Under the pieces are notes generated by a model. It did not search any database. It was not told the DNA's origin and saw only the letters and a list, made by a program, of their open reading frames with translations. 64,000 nt of DNA from Mesaphorura yosii (taxonomy: Eukaryota > Arthropoda > Collembola > Poduromorpha > Tullbergiidae). The stretch is from positions 186,001 through 250,000 of the forward strand of contig WIXG01000031.1 of the NCBI GenBank assembly GCA_009869945.1. Reading direction: 5' to 3'. Shown here in pieces: positions 41,069-52,100 of this stretch. The first letter of the stretch is position 1; each line of letters starts with the position of its first letter. The position numbers and the translations under genes were made by a program.

Positions 41069-43077
41069 TCAATACCAGTTGTGGACCATAAGCTTTTGAA
41101 CGCAAAGGAGGGCCTCGTAGCGAACTTCAGATTCCTCGTGAGCAAGCAGACCCATCACAACGTGTTTCCCACCAAGTTGCTCAATCACACTGCATAGCAA
41201 AGACCAATTTTATGTATGGCATCTTAGACAACGTTCCAAATTAATAACGTACGTTTTTCCTCGAGAGTAATGGCGAACGAACTCTCCAATATCATAGCAG
41301 GCAACGCTGAGAACCAACGGTTCTTTGCTCGTTTGCAACAGGTTGATCAGGATCTTCAGTAGCTCGTAGTTTCTGTCCGTCAAATGGATTGCATTTTCTC
41401 TCCAAAATTTCTCCTGAAATGTACAAAAACCAAAAGGTTCTTTGAAATGTTTTCTTAATTGTTACAGTATCCAGCTTCTTTTTAGTTTCTCTTCTCCATA
41501 CCGATTTATGCACCGGCGACCACTCCAACCGCCCAGATTTAATTTCGGAAGAATACTCATCAAACGAACTCAGATCCACAACGGATTCATGCAGTTTGTC
41601 GGCCAAGAATTTGATATCTCCTTCAATATCCTCATCCTCGAACTTTCGCTGCTGAAGCAGATCCAAATGCTTCAAAACTCGAGCTTGCACCATCGCAATG
41701 CAATGCTCTTTGCAGATTTGCTCATCCTCAGGCTTCTCAATTAAGTTTCGGAGCACCGCGACAACTATGCGGGTGACCTTCTCCTTCACGGTATCACTCA
41801 GAATGTCAGCAAGAATCGGAATTATGTTGAACCTGAAGGCATGAACAAATGCTTACCACAAATACAGAAACCACTCTTCAGAAATTGTATTGGAGGACCT
41901 ACTTATTCATTTTCTCGGCAAGAGTTGGATTAAATGTTAGCACCCAAATGCAAAACGTGAGTTGATATTGAATTTGGAAGTTATGATGGCGGCCGCCGAG
42001 CACTTTCACTAATGTAGAGATTCCATCCACAGCAACAAATGCGTAGCGATACTCATCGATCCTCAAGAGCATTTGGAGGCAACGGCCGACCGATTGAATG
42101 TACTCTTGTTCCTGTTGAAAAGAGAAAAATTACTCAAGTCCACTACTCGAGATTGCTTTGCCGATCCCTTGCTTACAGTGACAGCAAATTGGTCCTTCAA
42201 CCAGGTGAGATAGAAATGCAGGTCAGACCCATCCATCAATTCTTTGCTCCAACAAGCCATTTTTGCCAAGATTCTTGAAGTCATATTTGTAATGAATCCA
42301 TCGTTCCTATTTAACATGTTCAAGAACGGAGCCCACGGTGACTCCTTCTTCTTGCGAGCATATTCCTTAAAAATCTCGACACGTGCACGATCCTCCTAAA
42401 ATGTATAATTGTAACTTGGGTTCAACCATCAACAGTTTAAGCAGATTAGCAAACTAGCTTACGGTGAGCATATCATCAATTAGTACGAGAATGTAGTAGA
42501 TTGTTTGATCTTTAGCGACATGGCCCATGAGATTCAAGAATGTTTTCGCGCATTGTAATCTTTGCTCCTCCAGAAGTTGTTCACGAGCTTTACCAGTGCT
42601 TCCATCAAATGCCACAATGAAAGTATAGTCCTCTTGCGAAATCATCTGACATCTAAATGCCACAAGAAAATTGAGGAGGTATAGCTGATATGCGTGCCTG
42701 ATATAACTTCTAAATTCTGTTTTAGCACTTACTGTAGATACGATTGCCAGTTCACACGCTGGGACCTGATGTCGTTTGCCTTTTGCTGAAGGAGACTCGT
42801 TGCAGCCATTAGATCTTTTAACAAGAAAAATTCAGGCACAATTACTCGGCGAATTGGGCAAAAGCAGCGTATTCGCTTATTAGTTATCTGGGCAATTGGT
42901 CTGCTTTAGCGTTATCATGTGTCTGCGGCTGCGGCTTAGGTATTTATTAAAGTCATTAGGCTAGACGTCTGAATGGATAAACATACCTCCTTTCTCCATA
43001 TCTTCCGGAATATGGATCGAGTACATTGGCATTTGCTCGCCACCAACCACAGTTCCAGTTGCCGAATTAGATGCCAT
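41069..43077 (-). CDS. ATP6V1H: V-type proton ATPase subunit H, 467 residues, 8 exons
   Basis: Subunit H (SFD) is part of the cytosolic V1 sector and regulates coupling of ATP hydrolysis to proton pumping in endomembranes and plasma membrane. Minus-strand exons are 43077-42987, 42814-42733, 42652-42463, 42395-42177, 42111-41903, 41832-41502, 41413-41253 and 41189-41069, all in phase. Diagnostic segments are [74 protein letters not shown] and [20 protein letters not shown]. Length matches the roughly 468-483 residues known from animals. The protein ends KLMVHNWY, omitting the short extension seen in vertebrates. Armadillo/HEAT-like all-helical fold by family. Secure. Confidence 0.96.
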
Positions 43078-43501
43078 GTTCAGCAGTATTTATCAGGATT
43101 CAAGACACCAGTGCAATTACGTATGGTACTGGTCGAGATAACACTATGGTTACGTCAATATTTGGCTCAACTATGCACGGAATGTCCAGGATCCACACCT
43201 TGTGCACCGTGCACGTATGGCTTAACTTTGTATTTAGTGAAAGACAATAATTAATTCATGAAGGTTCAATAGCTATGAATTACACACCCAGTATTTTGTA
43301 TTTTGGTTAGCCTGTAACTATTGTTAGCTGATCACGTGTGTTCTGTGTATTCATCATTCATATGTTCGTATGATCCGTGCTCCTGCTTGAAAGTTGTGGT
43401 TGTGCTGCGCAGTGCAGCTTTGTTCCAAAGCTCCAGTCTTTAGAGTTCATCTTGTGGCTTGCGTAGCGTGACTCTGGGCACCGTTTTCTCAGTTAATTTA
43501 A

Positions 43502-43909
43502 TCAATTCGTTTGTTCATGCTGCCAACCAGATGAGATCATTTTCGGTTTTTTTGTCATTATCTCGGTCCATCTACTGGTTTTGGGCGACCTATAGTCCTC
43601 GAAGTCATACTGAGTGAGAAGGGAAACGGATCGCCTTCGCGATGACGACGTCGTTGGCATCATCATACACGGCTTTCTGCTTGCTGGTACAAGTTGTTTC
43701 AAGACAAACTGATTGTTCCTGGCGAATTTTGCCACGAGAAATATCTCCGGTCGATTGTTCCAAGGCAGTTCGCGGAACGAATCCTTTACAATCCAGGAAG
43801 CCATGCACTTTACCATAACCTCTGCAGTATCAACTGTTTGAAGATTCTCGTTGACGACGGCATGAATACCGTGGATTTCCTGCCTGAATTCCTGGTAGAC
43901 AAGTCCCAT
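43502..43909 (-). CDS. Orphan ORF, 135 residues
   Basis: An uninterrupted minus-strand frame begins with MGLVYQEFRQEIHGIHAVVN, continues through EVMVKCMASWIVKDSFRELP and ends in a basic Ser/Arg part and SSGWQHEQTN. Codon content and the regular mix of charged and hydrophobic residues look coding. The frame is open 10 codons upstream of the ATG, and a possible acceptor (tttacag) lies about 60 bp further, so a 5' exon may exist. It sits 425 bp upstream of the V-ATPase H start on the same strand. I do not recognise it. Confidence 0.42.
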   Translation of the reverse strand: MGLVYQEFRQEIHGIHAVVNENLQTVDTAEVMVKCMASWIVKDSFRELPWNNRPEIFLVAKFARNNQFVLKQLVPASRKPCMMMPTTSSSRRRSVSLLTQYDFEDYRSPKTSRWTEIMTKKPKMISSGWQHEQTN

Positions 43910-44501
43910 TCTCAAGTATCCCGTACTTTTCCACAGCACGGAACGGAATAATTATCATTGCGTTGGAACCATACTGTAAACAATGTCACGAGATGACAGG
44001 GATATGAAATGTGAACTTCTTAATCGCATCTTAGCATTATGGGAAGCTGACAACACTATTTGAAATTACTGTAATTATCTTCCAGTTATTCATGAATGCG
44101 TGCCTTGTCAGCAATGTAATTAAGTCGAGGGGGAAAATCGATTCACCACTTCATTTTGTTATTTATGACTTATGAGAAAAGGATTTGAATACAAATCAAT
44201 TGCTGGGCTGCTATGTTTGCCGCTTCAAGCATTAATTAGATTTCAATACTTCGAAACCCAGCGACTTTGTCGTCAGTTCATTAATTGCGCATGCTCGCAA
44301 TAAAGCAGAGAGAAGTGGTTTCAAACCCAACTGACTCCAAGAATTCAACTTTGACAAGGTCGACAAGATTTCTTTACAAAGATTTGCATGTACAAAAAAT
44401 GTTCCCCGTTAATCGTTATGATGGATGATGGATTATAAATTAATCCACTTTTTCAAAGGGTTTGAAAAGGTAATTCTACTATATCCATTTTACAGCCTAG
44501 C
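43910..44501. other. Spacer
   Basis: No gene, RNA or repeat recognised between the orphan ORF and the adenylate-kinase-like relic. Confidence 0.5.
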
Positions 44502-45271
44502 TTAGTCGTCTTCTGGGTATCTTGTGTAATTGAAAGGCAGCGCCGGTGAGTAGAGAGGATTCTTGTACAACTTCTCCATAACAGCAATGACTTCGAGGAA
44601 TACTTCGTCGGGGTTCCCAACTGAATCTATGCGAAATACGCGATCGCTGTAGTGCTCCAGCACGGGCGAGGACCGAGAGCGATTCTAGGACTCGTTTATG
44701 GATTGCGGCGCTTTCTCTGCAGCCAAACTGACTTCACGCGACAGCCTTCGTTTAATGATGTTTTCTGGGCACTGGAAGTAGAAGAAGAGCGCGACTGGAG
44801 CAACCTGCACAGAATCGAGGGACAGAAATTCTCAGAAACGGAGACCGATCGTTTAGTATTTGACAACTCACAAGTCCTTCGAACATTGTTCCCTGTTCCA
44901 CCGTCAGCAGAAAATGCTCCATGAAGAATCCGTTTGTGACGTACATGTACTCGTATATCTGATGTCGAAACAGGTCCAGAATCACATCTTCTGGTGGCAG
45001 CATGTCCTCCAGTATGAATTTCGCCAGTTCCAATCCTCTCGGGCTTCGAGTCCCCATCTCCGACTTCAGGACGTGGGATGGAGAAAGATTGTGCAGCCGG
45101 TACCGATGCTTCATTCGTCGACTTGTCCCTCAACTCCAGAACCAGCGCTAGACATGAAAACTGTTTTTTCCGACGCATATAGCAAAGATGTATTATTTGT
45201 GACTGCAGTCCATACCTGCCAATTATCCAGATTATAGGAGCATGAAGGTCTCTTCTGATTTCTTCAACTTC
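44502..45271 (-). pseudogene. Adenylate-kinase-like gene with broken frame and lost P-loop lysine
   Basis: Three exons on the minus strand keep adenylate kinase order and splice sites: 45271-45216 (HAPIIWIIG), 45147-44872 and 44804-44502. Recognisable pieces are LHNLSPSHVLKSEMGTRSPR (family: THLSTGDLLRSEV), LELAKFILEDMLPPEDVILD, NGFFMEHFLLTVEQGTMFEG and ALFFYFQCPENIIKRRL. The C-terminal part is VLEHYSDRVFRIDSVGNPDE. The P-loop exon reads GSAGSGVEGQ, without the usual GKG lysine, then hits TGA (45113-45111), and the frame resumes shifted from the ATG at 45114. TAG at 44687-44685 interrupts exon 3, where the expected IxKR helix is readable only in another frame. Either a decayed gene or a region with assembly errors. 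The upstream exons were not resolved. Confidence 0.6.
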
Positions 45272-47338
45272 CTAATTAAAAATGCACAAGTGTGATAAGC
45301 TAGTCTCAAATGCTCGAACAAGGATTTAGAAACTACGGACATCGACTGGAACCACTTTCGGCTGTCTTTTACAACAATTTCTTATCCTCAGAGTCGATTA
45401 ACGCCGTGTTGTGCATGAGAGCTGATGTCGGAAACGGTCGCAGGTTTCAGAGTTCTCGTAGGAGTCAACGCCTGATTTATTTAAGCCTTCAGAACTATTG
45501 TAGAACCCATCTAGCGACTAGTACCTGCTAGTGATTCCTCTTGAGTCGCGTCATATTTGCTGACCCCACTCGTGTTCCACTGACAACCTATCATGAGGGA
45601 CACTTCAATACTGAACAGTCGGTTGGAATCGAAGTATTACCCGGCGCTTTCGATGCCCATTCGGGGAATCGGCATCGTATTGATTATGTTGGGAGCGACG
45701 AATTTACATTCATTCTTTGACTTCATATGCCGACTTAGATGGACAAGTCTCACATTTCAACGCATGAACAGGTTATCGGCTGATGGATGTGATGCGAACT
45801 TTGACACATTCACAAGAGGCTGGCTTGGAAAATTAGTACTCAAAATTCTAGGCTTTGGTTTGCAGGTTTGCAGCAAAATTAGCATAAGCGAAACTGGGCT
45901 TGAGATTGCACGCAGTCTCAGTTGACCTTTGTATCTTTGCAGTCGCAATTTAACTGGCTACACAGACCGCACAATAACATGCAATTACCAGGTAGGCCAG
46001 TCGTTTCGTTTTTGCGACCTTGCTGGGAGAATTTGAGTTTCAAGAGCTGAATCCATGATACTAAAATAAGCCAGCCTCCTTCTACCAATGCAGGGCATAT
46101 TTCCCATACATATTATATCACATGGTTTTATACTTAATTAAGAGGTTAATTCCTGGGAATCATTGCGACATCATCGTCAACTTTTTTCATCTGTATTTGG
46201 AAGCCAAAAACTTGTTTTCTGCCGACCAACGTCAACCCCTAACCTCAAACATGTTTCGCCAAAAGATGCAAAGAGCTGCTCCACCAAAGCTGGCAAATAA
46301 GGCAAAGCAAGGCTTGGCGTCTAGATGTTTAGTTTGAGGTTTTCAACCAGCATATTTGATATTTGTTTAGTTATTAGTAGTATATTACTTACGGGAGATT
46401 ATACAATCAATTGGTAAATCAAGCGTGTCTGATACAGAGTAACGAGAATCTTCAACGCAAGTCAGCAGCGACTCGACTGTGTCTGCGACAACTCAAAGTT
46501 CTTTAATAACGTTTATGCGATGTATGGCACAAATGCTGAACAGAATTATAAGCATGAATGATTCCTGTTCTGCTGGCACTGGCAGTGCGATGTTGGTAAT
46601 GAATTCAGCCTAATTGTAATTGTCGTAAAAGTAAAATTCTGAAAACATCTGAGGATTTATTATTGCGGTCGCAGTGCGGCTCGCTCACAGTCCCTAATGG
46701 TATTCACTGTTATGTATAAATGACGTGCTGGAACGCTGAAAGTGATACACATTCATTATCCAGTGCGTCAAGAGAGCTTTAATTATTATTCGTTTGTGTC
46801 CTGCGTGCGATCAGTGTGAGTACGCGATTAATGGTGGCATTTACACCGCGACATTTCGTTCAAGTAATCATTCTTCCCCAGTCTTGCAATGCCAGCGCAA
46901 GACGTTACAATTAGTCGGGTTGCTAGACAGAGAGCCAGTAAACCAGTCGTCGTCCAGTAGTAAAAAATACTAGTCAAGCTGTCGTGATTCACCTCGTGAG
47001 TCGTGAGTGAGCGCAAGACATGAACGCGAACTTGTTTTTAGTTTCAGTTTCGGTTCACTTCATGTTGCTGTAAGTCAAGTTTGTTTTGGTTGTGGAGGAT
47101 TAAAAGTCAATCCTTAATCAAAAAGCACTAATAAGTTCAGGTTCTCGTGTCAAATTGAAAACGAGAGTGAAACTTGAGTTGACTGGTTAGCTGAAAGTTT
47201 ATTCTGGGGCACAGAAGATAGAATTTTTCAAACGAGTGAGATTGTGCCCTTTTTGAGAAATTTGGACACATGTGCTCAGACTCAGGCAATGTTTGAAAGA
47301 TAACAACGGGGCCGACGGGGCCATCCACCGTGTCCAAG
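45272..47338. other. Region between the adenylate-kinase relic and the receptor kinase
   Basis: The left 500 bp contain minus-strand coding-like fragments (for example LKCETCPSKSAYEVKECKF around 45700-45760, and NTSGVSKYDATQEESLA near 45530-45590). They may be upstream exons of the relic or remains of another gene. The rest, to 47338, is AT-rich spacer and the upstream region of the receptor gene. No TATA box was identified. Confidence 0.4.
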
Positions 47339-50300
47339 ATGTCGCATCTTCCAGCAGTGTTTGTGTTGTTAGTATTTGCGCAAAGCATCAATGCACTCAT
47401 TCAGCACACTGCTACGCACTCACATTCACAAGGATCTCATAGCACAAACGAAAAGGAGGCCAGGCGATCTTCATCATCCACTCATAATCAGCATTGTCCT
47501 GCAGTTCCTAAAATTGATATCACATCATACAGCCGTGCGGGATTCAAGCCGTCTCCAGAAAAGGACACTGAGCTAACGTACTTGGACCCTAAAACCACCA
47601 ACGTGATCATTGCGCCCTTCGTAGCGCACATTGTCCTCAAGTGCGTCTCAACTTCACCGATCGAGTGGGTGTTCGATGGACCTTTTGTAAGTTCAATTTG
47701 TTAATACTTACTGTTATGTCTTATTGTTCACGGGTTTGAAGTGCATTTTCTTCTTGGCAGCATCCGTCTATATCGTCCATACAAGTATTTTACGATTCAC
47801 CAAGCACAAACGATGCTGACAGTCTTAGCTTTAACTCTACTACTTCTCCAGACAACTCCAACTCTTGCTTTCGTATAACAATTGCTCTTAAAACTACAAA
47901 AACGTCCACCGGCAAATATTGGTGCAGAACCGTCGACTCAAAGTATTCAAGTTCCTGGTACCTTTATGGCGAAGGTAATGACCCTTTAATAGTCTTGCGT
48001 TCATCTTTCGCATCGCACAAGCAAAAGAATGGCAGCTTAAACGTATGCTTGTTGGCAGGAAATACCCCTCCGACCCTTCTGTATCATGGCCAGGAATTCA
48101 ATATTGTTCCCAATGGCAGCCATCCAGTCATACTCCCTTGTCAGGTTGTGAATCCACAACTGAAACCTCGCCTGACGAAAGGAGCCGCTGGTGTAAGTCC
48201 TTTTGACCTCGCTTTGTCCTTGTCACACCCATGACATGCACCACACATCACAATTTCTCTGCTGCACAGGTCATCGGTATAGACAATTCCGTCCCGTACG
48301 ATCCGCAAGTCGGATTCACACTTGATCTGGCGAAGATTCCTAACCCTTACGATGACAAGTATCAATGTTCGGATGAGTTCGAGCCCATAACCTTCAATAT
48401 ACAGAAACCACCTGGTAAAATATATTCCTTTCTATTGTTAAAATGCATGCGCTTGTACGTTTAAATTACAATTTCAACTATTCAGGCTTCAGTGTAACGC
48501 CAACATCAGAGACTCTGGTGGTTGCTAAGAAGCAAACCATCATGCTCATTTGCGAGGGCATAAGACCGGTTGGGCTCCAAGGCTTCATCGATGACTCTAG
48601 GGTCACGTTTCTGGACTACCCAGAAGGATCGGAATTTCGGTACCGAGTGCAGTATGAATATTATGGCCTTGAGAGCTCGTCTGTGTCATGCATCGATCTC
48701 GCGAAAAGGAATGCACATCACACATGGAACATACGCGTTATAGGTTAATAAGTTAACATACACTTTCTGCTTTCAACACGTGTCTGAACAAAGCTCTAAC
48801 TGGAAGTTCTAACATAATTAGACAAGGAAACTGACGACAAATCTGGAATTTCGTATGATGCAACGACCAAAAGCTTCGTTTGCCGTTCCAAGACGAAGCA
48901 CATGCCCGTAATGGGAATCGGACAATGCAGCAATGCATTGGAATGTCTGTTGATGGATAAGTGCTTCACGTGGAATGTGCCATACAAGGTAGAGTAAATT
49001 GTCATGCATTCCAAGGGAGTTAACTGACATGTATGGCTTATATGATATTACATGATTCATACACAGCTGACAAGAATAAGACCTAACACGGCCAATACAT
49101 GTTCGGACTCCAAAGTCCGTTATGGCAGTGGGCAACCATGCGCAAGATCTGGCAACGAAGAGTACCTTGAGAGCGTTGGCTGTGTAACGGTGAAGAATTC
49201 GGGTTCGTCTGGCGTTGTTCATTGTGGAGTCACTGAATTAAACTGGACTTCCACAATGTACTACTTTAATGGGCTGAAATCAGGACAAGACTTAGGTTAG
49301 TCTGGAAAATAAAACTGACACCTCCAGCACTCGCCTTCGATAAACCTTGAAGTTTTGCTCTTATTTCCTACCTTTTTAGTAATTTCTAATTGGCGTGACG
49401 CACCGCTTGAAGAACTGGCCTACGTCGAAGTGGGCAGAATTCCTGGAATCGGTGATAACTCTGTGAGAGTGAATGAAATATCTTCAAACTTGTACGTCGG
49501 GGAATCGGTTCAGTTTACTTGCTCCGCAACGAAATTCCTGTTCAGTTTCGGGTTCAAATGGATGTTCCAAATGCAAGACGGGTCTTACATCACCCCGACA
49601 GGTAATTGAACAATTGCAAGGAAGGTAATGAGAACGCATGCATATGATTTCAACAAATATGAACCACCGCAGAGGAAAACACCGTAAACGATCCAGGCAT
49701 GTACGTCTACCGACAAATGACAAACCTGGTCATCGAAAATCAGAACATAAAGTCAGTCGTTTGCTACGTGCACTTTTGGAATACGAGCGAGTGGCTGAAC
49801 GTCTCGAAAGAATTGAAGATCCTTGGTAAGAACAAAATGTCTTTTACGAAGGTTATCTAGACACAAACAAATGTTTTAATGTGACATTTAGAAAGCATTG
49901 CACCATTGATTTTATTCCCAAATGGCGAGCCCAACGAGCCACTGCAATTTTTATCAGGATCAAATGAATCCATCATCTGCAAGGCACGTGGAACTCCGTC
50001 GCCAAGTGTAAATTGGTACCGAGATGGAAAAGTAAGCCTGTTCCAATTATTGTGACCATTTACCACTTTCGATCGTGCAATTGTGGAATGTGAACTTCAT
50101 AGAGAATCGAGTCACAGACGACAATCTTGGAAGATGACAATACGATACAAGGTTCGAGATTGTATTTTGGCCATATTGACAAAGACGACGAGGGCGAGTA
50201 CACCTGCGTTGCTGAAAATGTTCGAGGAAATGTGACCACTGGCGTGAAGGTTTCTGTCACAAGTAAGTTCTTCGTCGATCCTCAGGGGCAGGGTCGCCAT

Positions 50301-52076
50301 TTAAAATTCCTCACTATTCACTTCACATCGCAGGCAATCGGCAACCAATTTACACCAGCATCGGAGTTGGGATCATTGTGTGCATAATTTTTGCTGTCGT
50401 TGTGGGTGTGCTTTGGTGGAAGCTGAAAAAGAACAAGGTAAAGAATTTCAACTGTAATCAACTTCATAGACGCAAGCAGTTTCGTTCAAGCTTGTCTATT
50501 TGTCAGGAAATAATCAAGAAACTCACACAAAAGGAGTATGAGCAGTTTCGGAAGGGAGACAGAAAGGCAATGCTGAACGCGCCGGATGATGGTTACATTC
50601 GAGCGCAGTACATGCCTTATGACAAGGACTATGAAATACCGGAAGAGAACTTGGACATTGGTATGCAATTGAAATGCTTCGGCTTGGCGTTTTCTAAGTT
50701 CTCGCTGGCCCACAGACAAAGAAAGTGTGCTGGGCACCGGCGAGTATGGGCTTGTCCTCAAAGGAACTCTGCGACAAAACAACATGGTTGAAGAGGTGGC
50801 TGTGAAAACAAACCGGACCAATTCTGACAGCAATCACCTCAAGGCCCTCCTCTGCGAATTGAAAATTTTGACGTACATTGGCTGGCACGCTAATGTCATC
50901 AATTTGCGCGGAGCAGTCACAACTCACATCCGAGAACGTAACTTGCCAGTTCCCAGCAAAAACTGATACAGCCTGTTATATGCCCAGATCTTTACATTTC
51001 AGGTGACGTTTACGTTGTCGTCGAGTACTGCAAGCTTGGGAACTTGGAGAACTACCTCAGAGTTAACAAGCCTTACTTCCTCCACCAAATTGTCAACGAC
51101 AAGATTGACCTAACACTAACTTTTAATCCGACGTGAGAATTATTCTTGAATTTGCAGTTGGCTTTATGCCTTGCCTGCTTTTTGAATATGATTCTATTTC
51201 AAATTTCAATTCGCAGCACGGCTGTCAGTCAAAGTTACCAGCCCATGCAGACAGAGATTAGCACCGCGGACTTAATTAATTGGTCCCACCAGATTTCTGG
51301 TGCAATGGAATTTTTGGCAAACAAGAAGGTAAATGCCATTACTCATGCTTCAGGCTTTTGATGCGAACTCGTTCCCTTTCTGCTTTCTCAATTTTCGCCT
51401 GTCGTCATGCAGGTGGTGCACGGGGACTTGGCAGCGCGGAACATTTTACTGACTGGTGATCGCTCGGTTAAAATCACCGACTTTGGACTTTCGAAGCACT
51501 TGTACAACGATTGCTCGAATTACGTGTGCCATTCATCGGTAAGACTTTCACTAAATTCCATGAAAGTGATCTCAGTTCAATTTTGACTCAATTGTGTTAT
51601 TACAGCGACCTCTTCCTTGGAAATGGCTGGCCCCAGAAATCCTCCAGCACCAGAAGTTCTCTACCCAAACCGATGTGTGGGCATTCGCAATCACATTATG
51701 GGAAATGTTTTCTCTGGGCGAAGCGCCATACCCTGGAATCGCATACAGTTTTGACTTCAAGCACAAACTCCTTGGTGGGTTTCGAATGGACAAGCCCGAG
51801 TATGCGAACAACTGCATCTGGGCAGTCATTCAGCAGTGCTGGGCCACTTCGCCACCACAGAGGCCTTCCTTCGCAGCCTTGCGAAAGTACTTTTCATGGC
51901 TACTCCACCACTGGGACGATCCAAAGGGACCACCGAACGTAATGACAGAATCTGTTCAGACAGGAAGCGAAGAATTCTAATGCAATGTACTGATCTTTTA
52001 TTCCTTGCAGCTGATTAACGACGAAGTCAGATACATCAATCCAAATGAGATAAATCACATATTATTTGATGACTGA
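47339..52076 (+). CDS. Pvr/VEGFR-PDGFR-like receptor tyrosine kinase, 1138 residues, 19 exons
   Basis: A single-pass receptor with a signal peptide (MSHLPAVFVLLVFAQSINA), an ectodomain of Ig-like modules (YWCRTV, YQCSDE, YTCVAENVRGN cysteine motifs) and a transmembrane helix near residues 733-752 (GVGIIVCIIFAVVVGVLWW). The cytoplasmic tyrosine kinase has GTGEYG at about 817, VAVK, HGDLAARN at about 967, ITDFG at about 987, PWKWLAPE and DVWAFAITLWEMFSLG. Exons: 47339-47686, 47761-47974, 48059-48192, 48270-48414, 48486-48743, 48822-48988, 49067-49295, 49380-49601, 49673-49825, 49892-50031, 50103-50262, 50334-50437, 50507-50660, 50716-50937, 51003-51132, 51217-51328, 51413-51538, 51606-51938, 52011-52076. 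A short kinase insert separates the lobes. The usual HRD is HGD. Without the last splice the frame would end at 51980. Confidence 0.9.
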
Positions 52077-52100
52077 GTTATTTAATTCTGTATTACACTG

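Noticed and set aside
51511-51942. 143-codon plus-strand frame overlapping the kinase exon
   Set aside because: Wrong frame of the receptor kinase exon; the kinase motifs are in the other frame.
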